From Pseudofabraea citricarpa (Eukaryota > Ascomycota > Leotiomycetes > Helotiales > Dermateaceae): a DNA stretch of 64,000 bases. Every line of letters begins with the position of its first letter. The first letter of the stretch is position 1. Made by a program: the position numbers and the translations under genes. Positions 45,748 through 57,991 of the stretch are shown here, piece by piece. Location of the stretch: positions 1-64,000 of the forward strand of contig JAPWGK010000019.1 in the NCBI GenBank assembly GCA_029641185.1, written 5' to 3'. The notes under the pieces were generated by a model. It did no database searches, was not told the DNA's origin, and saw nothing but the letters and a program-made list of their open reading frames with translations.

Positions 45748-47066
45748 TTACTCAGCTTTCTTACCAGCTTCGCGCAATCTGGGAGCAATTGTATTGACAT
45801 TCGTCATTTGCACATCTCCAGCAGCGGATGTTGCCTCGATATCAGCAGCCCAGAGCGCAGCCCCAACTATCGCTTATCAGTAAATGAAATAGAGTTACGG
45901 AGCTGGGGTTTTTACCTGTGTTTGTGAAGTTAAACAGGATTGATGCGACCGGTACAAGCTCAAGAAGGGTTGCAACGGTTCCAAATCTATGACTCCGAGT
46001 CAGTAAGGATCAAAGGAGATTAAGGCGAACGTAGGATAGCGAAAAACAATGACGCCATAGAAATCTGAGCTGTCACTTATGATTTTCGACCCAGTCAGCC
46101 CACTTGGGTGATTTGGGGTGATTTAGGTTTTGGGTAGAAAATTGCTTTTTATATGCATGCTGGGTTGAACGACTGTTGCGATTAGATTGGAAGTGACTTA
46201 CGATGTGTAGGGACCAGTATTCTCCTTCAACCATGCCTCTCGCTCAGCATTAGACCACTTCTTGAGTTGAAAGTACTACACATCTCAGTCAGGTACCCGT
46301 CATTTCAACGTGCAATAAATCACTTACACGGGCGTGAGCAGAATTTCCCCTGGATCGACCTTGGATGACCACAAAGAGGACTGTTCCAACGACTTTTTTC
46401 TGTTAGCTCAACCATGCCAGATCATACGATGTAACACACCTGGGATGAAGTTCAAAGGAAGATACATGACGTATCTAACCAAAGCCTTGGGTGTAAACCT
46501 CTCAAATGGCGACTTGAGTAACTTTCCAAGTTTCTGAATCGGGTCTCCACCAGATTTCAGTTGTCTTCCCTCAGCAACAACAGCAGCCTGGTTCTTAGCC
46601 AAAAGTGTCCCGTCGAATGTATCAACCAGCGCATCTTGGATAAGGAAGTTTCGAGAGAGAAGAGAGATGAGGGTAGAACTTTCGCTCAGCGTGAGGAGGA
46701 TGGTCGTGAAAGCTGCAAGAGGTCCATTGACAAAAACGAGGACTGCAAGCTGTGGCAGGTAGGTGAAGATGAACATGAAGGCAATGACAGCGACAGATAA
46801 AGACATGGTCGGGATGATCTTGGACATGAGAGGCTTCCATAACGCTCGATGTGAGACGAAGTAGAAGATGCCTTTGATCGGGTACAAGTAGGCTCCTGAT
46901 TTGGCAGCTGACTGAGCCAAACTCTTTGCCTTGTTGAAGTCCTCAATCCTGTCGGCGACATGGTCAGCAGCAGTTCAAAGAGCTAGGATGTTTTGTAGAC
47001 AAGGGCAAAAGTTACTTACGCGACTTCTCGCGCTTTGGCTCTCGCGTTGTCGATAGTGCTCGCCAT
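45748..47066 (-). CDS. RRT8/LDS-like (outer spore wall type) multi-pass membrane protein
   Basis: Six exons: 47066-47020, 46948-46440, 46392-46328, 46275-46202, 45986-45916 and 45866-45748, giving 294 aa with all phases consistent. Introns are 71, 47, 52, 215 and 49 nt. The text YLYPIKGIFYFVSHRALWKPL near the N-terminus, LNFIPVVGTVLFVVIQGR in the middle and ELVPVASILFNFTNTVGAALWAADIE near the end is characteristic of the EI24-related fungal group that includes yeast Rrt8, Lds1 and Lds2. Those proteins are linked to lipid droplets and outer spore wall assembly. Four or five hydrophobic segments are visible. The role in a filamentous fungus is inferred from the family only. The start is supported by a short first exon ending at GTAAGT. 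Confidence 0.82.
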
Positions 47067-47372
47067 GGTTTGGGATTTGTAAAAGTGTTCTTCTTTTTTG
47101 AAAAAAGTAGGTTGAAGGTGAAGTTCTTTGAGAGAACAAACAGAACGGCGTTGCGTAGTCGAGTTTTACTTTCTGCTTGGAATCTGCGAAAGCTGGGTAC
47201 GTCATGGGCACGAGGCTTTCTTCAGCCCCTGAAAGCGGCCGCTTCTACCCCACGTATTCTTGCCCCACCATCAACAAGAGCCATTTCTTACAAAGCCCAT
47301 GTCAAGATTGATTTCCGATTCATTTAGGGAATATTTCAATTCTAATCTACCAAACTCCCAATTCCAGTCTCT
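47067..47372. other. short tandem intergenic region
   Basis: 306 bases upstream of the RRT8-like gene and downstream of the NmrA-like gene, both on the minus strand. It should hold the RRT8-like promoter. Nothing else seen. Confidence 0.6.
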
Positions 47373-48545
47373 CTACGTGAATGCATCCTTGATACTTGTG
47401 AACTGGCTATATGGCTTGATGATCTTGCCCTCAAGCAGTTCACCCACAAACTCTCTGAAGGTGATGGGTTTGAAGTCCGGGTATAGCTCTCTGGCATCAA
47501 TATATCCTAAATACTTGGCGTATTCAGGCGTGTTATCAAGCCTAATGTACTTGCTAATTGCATACTGGCTAACCACTAGATTAATCGAGTTCCACCTATC
47601 GGAAGGATCAGCCTCATACTGCTTGCGAGCCTTGTCCAAAGCGTCATGGAGATTTTCGGCAGTCAGCTGTGCTAGAGTTAGCGTTTGGAGATTACAGTTC
47701 GTGCACATCAAAACTCACATGGTTCTTCTCAATCTTCTCCCCAGAGAGCTCTTCCATCAAAGCAAAGATTTGGTTTTCTGATAGGACATCCCCGTAGGTA
47801 AAGACGGATTTGTTTAGTGTACGCTCGTCCTTGATGATCTTGACCAGGAAGCGTCCAACATCCCGCAGGTCGGTCAACAGATTGGGCGCCTCACCCCCAG
47901 CATTAACAACAGTAGAGCCTGGCATTACCGAAGCATATTCGACACGACCTGATGGTAGGCTAGGGAAAGAGAGCTGGTACCAAAACCCGACATCGATGAC
48001 GGTGTAAGGAAGGAAGATCTTCCTGATATGCTGGTAGACTTTCTCCCGCTTTGAAGAAATCAGCAGTTATTCTGTGAACTGAATGTAGGAATGACAAGGA
48101 GGACCTACGACATCCCTTACATCCATCACACCGCCAGGAGGGGTCGTGGTAGCCCACGAGCAGGGAATGAATCTCTTGACTCCTGCTTCCTTTGCAGCCG
48201 TAGCGAGCTGGATCTGAGATAACAGATTCGCGCCATCGATGGTGGAGATGACAACATCAACACCCTTCAGTAGAGCCACAAGCTCCTCATGTGCAGCATT
48301 TAACTCGCCAATAACGATCTTGACTCCTCGCTTCTTAATGTCAAGTACGCCTTTCTTCTCTGCCGAGGCGGGTCTGATGAATGCTTCGATGTTCTGTTAA
48401 TTGTGAGCAAATAGCACCAAATTTTAGAGGGAGAGAGATTTAGGCAGCATACAAACTCTCCGTCCTCAAGCAACGCATCCACAACACTACTTCCAGTCTG
48501 GCCCGTAGCACCAAGGATCAGAACTCTCTGTTTCTGTTGCGACAT
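47373..48545 (-). CDS. NmrA-like NAD(P)-binding family protein
   Basis: Four exons (48545-48453, 48393-48109, 48048-47719, 47666-47373) give 333 aa. Introns are 59, 60 and 52 nt, all phase 0. The N-terminus RVLILGATGQTGSSVVDALL has the G12-x-x-G15-x-x-G18 dinucleotide-binding loop of atypical short-chain dehydrogenases. GVDVVISTIDG and GVKRFIPCSWATTT are the usual following strands, the latter in the place used by isoflavone-reductase-like and NmrA-like members. It could be a reductase of an unknown small molecule or a redox-sensing regulator; the catalytic Lys typical of isoflavone reductases is not obvious. Cytosolic, no signal. The reading is secure except for the GTAGGT donor of intron 2. 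Confidence 0.85.
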
Positions 48546-50792
48546 ATCTTGATTTTGGTTTCCCTGCAGTATCAACACCAGAATTCCCGAATGAACAAAT
48601 CGATAATCCGTGTAAAGAAAAGAAGAGCAAGAGAGAACCCAGCAGGATCATTTACTTATTATATACTACTACCCCCGTTTTACAAATCATCTTACTCATC
48701 TCCCCAGTTCTCTTCAGCGGATATCCTATCAATACCCGAGCGCAACGGATTTAAGGGAGTTAATCTAGCATAATCAACTCTCTTATAGCCATTACCTCCA
48801 CTCGTATAATTCTTTTTAATTAGATATAATTATAACTATAGGAGGTTATTTATTATACCCTAAACTCATCGATAAAGATAACAAGGTATCGATAGGTTCG
48901 GCCAAATTACGCGCAATCCAGCTCGCGCTCCCTCTCCCAAGCATCACCCAAAAGTCTACCGAGCGAGCGAGCTTTGCGATATGGCAGCCGCCACGTCCCA
49001 AGCCCATTTACTGAGCCATTCTGTCCGATGTCAAATCAAATCTTCGGTTGGGGATACATAATCCCATCTATCCCAAGCTCGCAGCTAAAAGTTCCCGTGC
49101 CGTACCGTATCTATCCTTACCTTTACGCCAGAAAGTCACATAAGCTTGATGTCGACTCTCGGCTGCGGGGAGCGGAGGGATCCGTACCCGAGCCGGATAT
49201 TTTTGTAAGCTGCCCGAGGGCATTACCTGAGGTATACGATACGTAGGTACGTAAGTACTTTTTGGAGCAGAGAAAAGATGCTCTGTAGGAGAGGAACGAA
49301 ACCCCATCTCGTCTCGTCTCCTCCGACCCAGTTCTAGTTCTGGTTCTACAGCCCAGCTTCGACAAGGGACAACAAGATGCCCGACTCGGAACAACCACAT
49401 CCCGAGCCGGGACAACTCAGCAGTGTACAAGAAGCACGCAAAAGCCACCGAAAAACAAGGTGAGGATAGTTATTTAACTTGACGTCCAGTCTTCCAGAGC
49501 CAAGAGAAAAAGAGAAGAAGAAAATGGGTGCTGGATGGAATTCGTCCAATCTATCCAGCGAACAGCCTAGAAGACTCTCGTCCAGCGTTTGACCTGATCA
49601 TCAGACTGTATGATATGGATTTATCTTACACTAGAAGAGGTGGCTACTGCCTGCTGCACGTTCGATTTGACGTATGGAAGTAGAAGAGGAGGAAAGAGAG
49701 ACTTCGTATGGTCGTACTCGACACCACAGTACAGTACAGCACAGTACCGTACAAGAAAGCCAAAAGAAAATAAGCTGAACTCTATCTAAGATCCCTCACG
49801 AACTTTCTTTCCTTCTCCCATTCTTCTACTTCGACTTCGACTTCTAGAAGCAGAGGCAGAAGAACAAAAACCCGATCGCGGAAGATAAAAAAAAATAAGA
49901 AAGCATCAGGAAAGAATCCGGAAAACTCATACATACCTACATACGTAAACCTTCACTCCCGCGTGTCTTACCTTTGCATTGTTCCCCTCCCCCTCCGCCT
50001 CCACATCCTCCACGTTATCATCATCCCTCGCTTGCTCCTCATTTCGATTAATTCTTTTCTACGAAAACCAAAACCAAAATCTTAACTTTTCTCTTTTCTT
50101 CTTTTCTTTTTCCAGAGAAGAAGAAAAAAAGAAGGAGGATAAATGTCCTTGCCATGCGAAAACTAACTAGTAGCATGCGTGATCTTAGTGCGTCTGCGTT
50201 GACCTTCAAGTATTTTCAAGAGGAGCCGCTGCCGCTGTAAACGAGTTACCGAGTAACTCTTTGAGGGGTATGTGACATCACGTGATCATCATCGCCCCTC
50301 ACCTTACAAACCCCTCGAGCCCGATACGTACTACCTACCTACCCCCATTCAACCTACTTCACTCATCACCAACGAAACACCCAAAGAGGAAACAAGAGAA
50401 GGCAGTTATGTTCTAAGATATTGGTTTGATTCATCTATTCGTATCCGATCCTTGTCTTTCTATCTCGACCAACCTTTCTTTTTCGCCTCGTGCGTCAAAG
50501 CAGATGCAGTGCCAAAAAAGGTATCCGGTATCCCCTCCCATCATATGCCAAAACTCCACTAACTCCTGTCCCCTCCCTTTTCCAGATGTTTATAGTACTG
50601 GCTGATTCGTGCAACCCATGGAATCCCCGCTCGCTGAAATTCAAAACATCAAAAAATAAAATAAAAAAAGACGTGGTTATGCAACACCAGAAAATAAGAG
50701 TCTTCCTCTTCAAATGAAGATGGCTGAGCCAAAACAGACAAAGATGCTGTGCGCTATGCAAATAGAAAGAGAAGCTGCAAGAGATGGATCGA
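48546..50792. other. gene-free region
   Basis: About 2.2 kb between two minus-strand genes. It contains an imperfect 50-bp AT hairpin (about 48791-48846), pyrimidine-rich runs at 49980-50120 and a CACGTGATC site at about 50280. No gene or RNA supported. Confidence 0.5.
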
Positions 50793-51725
50793 TCATGCAG
50801 CGATGAGGATTTCGTCGGCTGCCTTCTCGATCTCGTTGACGCTGACCTTCTCTAGTGCGTCGGCGAGCTCCTCTTGCTGTCTCTTCTGCTCCATCTCGAA
50901 GAGGTACTGAGCATACTTGGAGCGCTTGTTGTGGATTCCGCACTCGGTCTTTGCGGTACCCTTCCATCGTCCTGCTCGCTCATCCTCACCCTCCTTGACG
51001 GCCTCAGTCGAGTGCCAGTCACCGACACTCTTGTAACCCCTATCCAACAGCTCGTTGTACGGGACGTTGTTCTCACGGATATAGTCATTGACTTGCTTGA
51101 AGCTCCACGCAGCAAGGGGGTTGATCTTGATGAGACCTGCCTCATCAATCTCAATGATGTCAAGGCTCTCCCGCTTGGCTCCTTGACTGCGTCTCCGTCC
51201 AGTCAGAACGGCTGCAACGTTGAGGTCTGAGTAAGCACGCTGAGCGGGCTCGACCTTGGCTACCCAATCGTACAAGTCTGCGTTGGTCTTCCATAACTCT
51301 TTGCCGTGTCGAGCCTCGAAATCTTCAGTGCTATCAACGCCCTCAGGCTTGTACACATGCAAGTTCACGTTGGGGTATCGTTGCTTCGTCTTCTCCACCA
51401 GATCAAGTGTCTCTTGGAAGTGGTACAGAGTGTCGAGGAAGATGGCATCGATTGATGGTGCCTCAGGCGTCTCGGTCTGAAGTTTCGAGAGCATGTCTAG
51501 AGTAACGAGACCCGAGACACCGAATGCCGTAGTCTGGTAGAGGTTTGGGAACGTGATTTTGCACCAGCGGAGAATGTCAATGGGTTGGAGGTTGTTGAGA
51601 TTGTTGTTGATGAACTTCAGATGTTCTTTGGTGAGGACAATCTGGGGCAGGGTGCCTGTTGAGCTGGCGCCAGAGGCATAACCAGACTCGAGGTTGGAAG
51701 ACTCTGATTCGCGGTGGACTCCCAT
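50793..51725 (-). CDS. MET16: phosphoadenylyl-sulfate (PAPS) reductase
   Basis: Single exon, 310 aa. It reduces PAPS to sulfite using thioredoxin, a cytosolic step of sulfate assimilation. The fold and motifs match fungal Met16: TAFGVSGLVTLDML (phosphosulfate-binding loop region), IFLDTLYHFQETLDLV, VLTGRRRSQGAKR, INPLAAWSFKQVNDYI and the catalytic C-terminal ECGIH with Cys262. A purely helical charged tail of about 35 residues follows. The Met at 51725 is chosen because upstream codons to 51830 read as hydrophobic untranslated sequence with no homology. The 5' region is CT-rich. Confidence 0.95.
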   Translation of the reverse strand: MGVHRESESSNLESGYASGASSTGTLPQIVLTKEHLKFINNNLNNLQPIDILRWCKITFPNLYQTTAFGVSGLVTLDMLSKLQTETPEAPSIDAIFLDTLYHFQETLDLVEKTKQRYPNVNLHVYKPEGVDSTEDFEARHGKELWKTNADLYDWVAKVEPAQRAYSDLNVAAVLTGRRRSQGAKRESLDIIEIDEAGLIKINPLAAWSFKQVNDYIRENNVPYNELLDRGYKSVGDWHSTEAVKEGEDERAGRWKGTAKTECGIHNKRSKYAQYLFEMEQKRQQEELADALEKVSVNEIEKAADEILIAA

Positions 51726-53267
51726 GTTGAAGAAAGCGTAGATTGTGGTTTGGGAAAGTGTTTGTTCTTTTCTCGTATAGTTGGTTGGGGATGAGAGTAG
51801 AAAGAGGGGGAATACAACAAAGATATTCAAGTGGACTCTTTGGTTTTGTGGTGTGGGGGTATAGCGCGGATGATGTGCTTGGAGACCGACAAAGGCGTGA
51901 TGGCCACTGGGGGAATGCAGACAGAGGGGTTATGAGAGGACAGCGAACAAGCAATAGATATGACGTCGAGAGGGGGTCTTGGAGGGTATATGAAGGGAGA
52001 GAGAGGAGAGAGGAGAGAGATGATGGAAGGGAGGAAGAAAGAGAGAAGATCAGAGCTGAGAGAATGCACGGGAAAACGAAGCACGACATCAATTACCAAT
52101 GATGGTTTCTAAGCACAGCACTGTTCCGCCGCCGCCTGTACCGTCCTCTCTCTCTCTCTTACTGTACCTTACCCACCTTGCATGTTCCATCGGCTCTCCA
52201 TGCTGACCCGATTCGTCTCTGGTGAAGTAGAGATTTTGCTTTGGCTCTGTTTCGCCTCGTTCAGATCGATTGCGTGCTCACTGAGAGCCCGGACACTAGG
52301 CCTCGAGGGGCATGGCGGTTGGTCACGTGTGGTGGCATCATCACTGCGAATCTGCAATCCGACATGAAAAAAGTTGTGAAATGCACGAAATCATGCCGGA
52401 CCCCTGATCGCCAGAGCCTGCTGATTGGCCGCCGCCGTCATGGAATTTTCTGGATTCCATTCTTGTTGCTGCCCTTTTGTCCGGTTGGTGGCTGCCGAAC
52501 GGTGCTTTGTCCGCGGGCGGGATGTGTGAACCGTCTTGAGACTCGAGGCACGTGAAGCATCTCTACTTCGTACTAATGGGGGGCTTGAGAAGAGAAAAGA
52601 GTCGGTGTGGTTCTCGTGAAGCATCGGATTGCTAGCTGCCCAATATACGTGTAGCATGAATTGCCAATCGCAAAGTTAATCCTCATCAGATGGGAGAGAG
52701 ATTCCTGGCGACTTTTAGGCTACTTACAAGCATCCACCTACCCTAAACATCCATCACCACGACACGACAGCAGAACCCCCAACCCCCCATCTATATATCC
52801 TACCGTGTTATCCTGACCCCCTCATATGGAAAATGACGCGATAGAGCAATTAAATCTCATCACAGTCCCTTCATACGGTACGACAGAACTGCCGGTGTTC
52901 GTTGTCGTTGCTTGTTGCTGGGAGCCGCATGCATGCAGGTATGTTGTCATTTCCCCAGGAAATCACGCCTTCGTAGGGCAAAGGTGACCTTAATTTGACG
53001 CAGCAGTAAACTTCTGGCTGGCAACGACCAGCTAAGAGAACTACAAATGAAGACATTGCTTCGTATGCATCAAATAAATTTGATAAGAATCCGCTTGTAT
53101 TATCAGATGGCGTCTAGGACACCGGCTTCGTCAACATAATCTGATAACCATAAAAACAACTCGCTACAGTAGCTTAACAATGTACACCAGAACAGTCGCG
53201 CTCAATCCCCTGCTTTACCCTCAATACAGCAACACCATCATCTTCACTAACAGGATTCCACCAATAT
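51726..53267. other. intergenic region
   Basis: About 1.5 kb between the MET16 start and the 3' end of the oxygenase-like gene. GA repeats lie at about 51990-52060 and a CT run at about 52146-52158. No supported gene. Confidence 0.55.
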
Positions 53268-55425
53268 CTAAATCGAAGGTCCAGCCAATCTATCTGTCAC
53301 CTTCGGGATCTCAACAAAGATGCCAGCGTGAGATATATACTCGTGCGCATCTCTGACGGTGACTTCCACAACCGCAGTATCCCACCCTTTATCCAACTTC
53401 GGACGATTGGCCATGACAATACCAAAGTACTCCTGCATAGGCCAGGCCTCTTTCACCGCCTGCAAACTAATCAGCCCTGGACGATGGTAGGAGAATAAGC
53501 AGACCAGATACTTACCGCAAATCGGTTGTCAGAACGCAGCCGCTCTTTGATCTTGCTTGTATCTACAATATCCCGGTCGTGAAACTTATCTCCTATCATT
53601 AATGATCTCTTGGCCACACTCTTGGGTTTCTCTGTATCTGTGCCCTTTTTAGATCTGCCTCTTCCCCCCCGCGGATTACGATCCTTGGAGTCGAAGAGCT
53701 TTGGTAGTAAGTGTTTGGGCAGGTTGTATGACTGGTATTGCGACGTAGATACACTAGAGTCGGAGTCAGAACTACCAGGCGGATCAGAGCTATAGCTGGT
53801 ATAGGAGCCAGAATCGGGAGTAGCGTCATCGTTAGCATCATATCCAGAGTCTTCACCAATGTGATCTCGTAGAGATTGGCCACGGACGATTGGCAAGGTA
53901 TGGACAGGATAGCCGAATGATCGGAAGATGCCAAAGACTATAGCATCAACCCCCTCGAGAGCATATGGTAGACGCTTGTTGGCATTATCCTCATTATGTG
54001 AATAACGGTGCTGACAATAGAAGCCCAGTATGCCACCTAGAGAATTCCCATTGATTAGCGTTTGGGTAGAAATGAGATAAAAAGGACATTGGGGGGAGGG
54101 GGGTTCTGTAAATTTCGGTCTATCATTTATGATAAAAACGCCGAGCTTCTTGAATTTAAATGCGACAGGGGAACATTGATGTGAAGTAAGAAGTACCAGT
54201 GAATGTTGGATAAGGCAAGAATGGCTAGAATAGGTAAGGGTGCTGAAGAAAGTGACCCAAAGATTCGCTTGAATGGGTGATTGCCGAGCAGGTTTAAAAC
54301 AAGCTGCCAGGAAGCTCTGGGTGGTACGTATTGCAAAGATGTATCTTACCATCCTTGAAAAATTCCGGATCAGTTATCCATTTCTCAACTTGACGGTACA
54401 GTGGGTATCTTGTTACATCAACGACTTTCTCATCGGGGAGGATACTGCCAATCCTCTCGGAGAGATAAAGATTGTATGTCAATGTGACTTGATGGCCACA
54501 GGTAACCTTTTGAACTTTATGCCCACATCCATTATAGAAAGCTGCCCAGCTGATATCTATTGGCGTATGACTCCAATCAAACTTGGTAGAATCATCATTG
54601 TAGTCGACAGTGAGCTCACCCCCTGAAACTCATTAGTCTGGGCTGATGAGCCTTGTAAGACATAACATACCAAGGTGGAGGCAGGGTAAGCAAACAACCA
54701 AAGTACCAAATTGTGTACCGCCACGAGGGACGCTGTGAAATTGATCTTGATCTTCGCTGGTGGAACTAGTAAGAACCTAGGCATTGTTAGGTATGTATTT
54801 GAAGCGTACGGGTATAGATACTTGCATTCACATGTTGTAACTCTGCGACTACACCTCGATGCCCCGGCCGCGATTTAAGGAATGGCATATCACTGAAGGT
54901 GCCAAAACCCTTTATGCCTGGGACCATGATCTGGTTGATTGCATCCAGTATGCCATAACTGTGGGGGTTGAAGTCAACAGAAAATTGGCTTTTGTCCAAC
55001 CTTCCACCTTGGCCGAAGCTGTGGAAAAAGTCCTCCGTACTGTTGCTGTCGAGTAGTCTTTCGGATGAAGGTTTGGGAGATAATGGAAACTGGATCTTGC
55101 AGGTCTGAACTCCATTCTTCGTAGAGTCCCAGCGCAAAGTGACGGGATTCGATATCAAGCGCCCCTCGGAACTCTCGCAGTCTGAAATTTTAGCAAGGGG
55201 AGATTCAAGGGTATTGGTAGAGAATGCGGGAACAGTGCCTCCGCAACAGTAATTCGCTGTCGCAGGACCGCCCTCCAGCCGTGCTGCCAGATCACGTATG
55301 ATCCCACTCTCATGACTACCCAGGAAGGAATCATGGGTGCTGACATTGGATAGAGGATGAGCAAAACGGCTCTGGACCGTCTCGGTTGCATTGCTAGATG
55401 ATTCAGATCCGCCATTAGTTTCCAT
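53268..55425 (-). CDS. 2OG-Fe(II) oxygenase-like protein, metal site apparently lost
   Basis: Five exons: 55425-54832, 54776-54671, 54622-54350, 54036-53516 and 53459-53268, giving 561 aa. Introns are 55, 48, 313 and 56 nt. Family text is plain: SFGQGGRLDKSQFSVDFNP with GILDAINQIMVPG, then GTQFGTLVVCLP, HLGGELTVDY, DISWAAFYNGCGHKV, GHQVTLTYNLYL and GGILGFYCQHRYSH. These belong to a large fungal group of P4H-like 2OG-Fe(II) domain proteins of unknown substrate. The His-x-Asp expected just before PRGGTQFG is missing: this frame reads QFHSVPRGG. A reading closer to the family sits in another frame just upstream, suggesting a small insertion/deletion. Residues about 410-445 are a Ser/Asp-rich linker. 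It may be a pseudoenzyme or a recently broken gene. Confidence 0.72.
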
Positions 55426-55988
55426 GCTTTTTGATGATGTAGCGAGTGATGAGTTGGTATGAATAATAACAGCGAATGAAGATTAAAACGGTCTAGGTCT
55501 TTAAAACTTTGGATAATCTTGGTTTAATGAATGAAGAAGATGCTTGGGAGAAGGTAGCAGAGTGGGAAACGAAAGCAGACATCTTAAATCAATCTGGTCC
55601 TAGTGTGGGAAAGAGCGAGACCTGAGACCGTAATAGTATAGTAACGCTTCTTACCTTGGTTTGCACTTGCAAGAGCTACCGCCAGCTGCGATCCTGCTTG
55701 TTTACCTGCTAACTCCATATTGGAAGACTGTGGAAGGCAAGACGTTGGTAGATTACATATTACATGCTATGTGAAGGGACATACGAGTGTTAAAAAACGG
55801 CATATCCAGCACTCGAGGTTGCCGGATCAGACATTTATCTACTGCTGACGATTAGGAGGGTGAGTCGAAATGAGACGACAGTTGGAAAGTACTGTGCTCA
55901 TCACGTGATATAACCCAGCAACCTTCTATTCGTGATTGTCAGCAGACCCTCAAAGTATCTGCCCAATTGAAAGCCAGCTTCAGCAAGA
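55426..55988. promoter_or_regulatory. divergent intergenic region
   Basis: 563 bases between the starts of the oxygenase-like gene (minus) and the carbinolamine dehydratase gene (plus). Contains TCACGTGATA at about 55901. No gene seen. Confidence 0.55.
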
Positions 55989-56682
55989 ATGCGAACCTCC
56001 TTCTTATCTACAGCCAGGAAAGCATTCCACCAGCCATCAATCCATCATCTGAGCATCGCAAGCCGCAAGATGAGCAGCAGCGCAGTGAACAAAGCAGCGA
56101 ATTTCTCTGCGAACGCCGATCCCGAAGCTCTCAGCGTGAAACTCGAGCCTCTCATCAGCGAAGGCGGCCGATGGATTCTTACGGCGCCGGGCACCGGATT
56201 AGAGAGGAGTTTCAAATTCAAGACGTTCAAGAAAACTTGGGTAAGTTTTTTCTTACTTTTTACTTTTATTTGCTATTCTTTCTACTCGCCGTTGTCACCA
56301 GTAGGCTAAACTTTTGACTGCTTTTGATTAGGAGTTCATGAATAGTGTTGCGGCCGAATGTGCAGTTCAGAAACATCACCCGGAATGGTCGAATGTAAGC
56401 CCCTACGCCCCCTTCTTGACACTGATGTAGATTTTATTTTGGATGTATTTAACATTAACTTGATGGGTTTAATAGGTTTACAATACAACTTTCATCCGCT
56501 GGACAACCCATTCTCCACCTGGCTTGTCAGAAAAGGATGTCTCAATGGCAAGATTTTGCGATGAGCAGGCTGCATTGCATGGGGAGGTCGAGAGCTCAGG
56601 GAATGAAGTAGGCAAGGAACTTGCTGATCGGGTTGCGGTTGAAGGGGGAGACTGTTGTGTACCAAAGAAGAAGGGTGTATAA
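55989..56682 (+). CDS. pterin-4a-carbinolamine dehydratase
   Basis: Exons 55989-56240, 56332-56394 and 56476-56682 give 173 aa, with introns of 91 and 81 nt, both phase 0. The enzyme dehydrates 4a-hydroxytetrahydropterin and so recycles biopterin-type cofactors. All active-site residues are present with exact family spacing: KHHPEWSNVY with His99 and His100, His117 in RWTTH and Asp126 in LSEKD. The N-terminal part GRWILT...LERSFKFKTFKKTWEFM is also typical. Residues 1-27 are rich in Ser, Arg, Lys and His and lack acids, like a mitochondrial presequence. A second ATG at 56070 (Met28) would give a cytosolic form. The C-terminal extension after Asp126 is longer than in bacterial enzymes. Confidence 0.93.
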
Positions 56683-56983
56683 TATGTATGACAAAAGTGA
56701 GTTGGATTAGTAGTTGTTATTAATTAGGTGGTTTGCCTCTCTCTGGCTGCCTTTGTACAATGAAATCTAAAACAATATGCCGTCGCTAACGCCTGTAGTC
56801 AAAACGCCTGAGCAGCAGAATTTTAGAACCATGCCGAAGCATACTCATCTGCAGAGGTGTAATCTGCTCCTGCTACCATGCTAGATGCTCTCTGCTTAGC
56901 ATCGCCTCCGCTCCCGCTCTCTTGTACATCTACACCCCAAAACTCGTACACAGCTGTTTACAACTTCGGCGGAATTTCACTGT
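56683..56983. other. convergent intergenic region
   Basis: 301 bases between the 3' ends of the dehydratase and ERG25 genes. Nothing else seen. Confidence 0.6.
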
Positions 56984-57991
56984 CTACTGAGCCTTCTTGG
57001 CAGCCTTTTGCGCCTTCAAAGCCTTGCGCTCGCGTCTCGCCTTTGCTGCCTCTGGGCCCGACTCAGTGTCCATGACATAATCCCACCATCTGAAGCTGCT
57101 AGCGTAGTTTCCGATGAATCGCTCGTGGTGGACATCGTGGTGCTCAGCGCCAGCCCAGAATGGGAGGAAGTGGTGCAAGCTCCATGGGAACTCGTAGCCG
57201 CTGTGGGCATCGATGGCCTGGAAAAGACGGCAGACGATCCAGAGGTACATGGTGAGAATGTGCAAGTTGCCAGTAATCATAACCCATCCGATTGGCATGA
57301 GAACAGTTCCAGCTCCGAGAACCATGGTTTCGATGGGTGAAGCATATTCGGCAGCAAGACCGAACGGAGCTGAGTATTGATGGTGGATCTTGTGGATGTT
57401 CTTGTATAGCGGTCCCCAGTGCATGGCGCGATGCATCCAGTAATGCCAGGTATCCTCCAAAACAAAGAAAACAGCGATCTGAATGGCGATGGTCGCGAGC
57501 GAAGGGAAAGGTACGCCGGTATCCATGCCAAAGTATTGTGCCATTGGGTGGAAACCCCAAATTTGAGGGAGCTCAACGGTGAAATGGCTCAAAAGAACCA
57601 GCTTGGTGCACTTCCATTGCTCGCTCCAAGTGGGAATCTTGGTCTGTCTTGTCTCAGTAAATGCTGCATTGCTTGCGCCTCGAAATGGCTTACCCCTTGA
57701 ATCTTGTACTTATTGAAGTATGAGATCTGGTCGATGATGATCCACGGAAGACTGCGGCCGAAGTAGACAAGCTCGTGCATGACAAAGCTCATGATTCCAG
57801 TCGCGAGGACATCATTTTGCATATAGGCATACCAACTCTGAGGATCTTATCAGTGGTGGCCATGTAGCGGCGGAAGGAGTACATACCGCCCAGAGGCGCT
57901 CGAAAATGTTCAAGTGCACATTGTATTTGGAGAGCTCTTCGTAGATGCCCAGGAAGGTTTCGGGCGTCGCAACAGAGGTAAAGTTCGACAT
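56984..57991 (-). CDS. ERG25: C-4 methylsterol oxidase
   Basis: Exons 57991-57887, 57837-57694 and 57643-56984 give 302 aa, with introns of 49 and 50 nt, both phase 0. It is a di-iron ER membrane oxygenase that starts removal of the two C-4 methyl groups in ergosterol synthesis. The three histidine clusters of the fatty acid hydroxylase superfamily are intact: HYWMH (150-154), HKIHH (167-171) and HDVHH (252-256). Hydrophobic segments surround them, and the C-terminus is a Lys/Ala-rich [10 protein letters not shown], in the place of the usual ER-retrieval lysines. Head-to-head with ERG1, sharing a 736-bp promoter region. Confidence 0.95.

Noticed and set aside
48791..48846. AT-rich hairpin acctcc...ggaggt as a small MITE
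   Set aside because: The arms match for few bases, the element would be only about 56 bp, and there is no target duplication.
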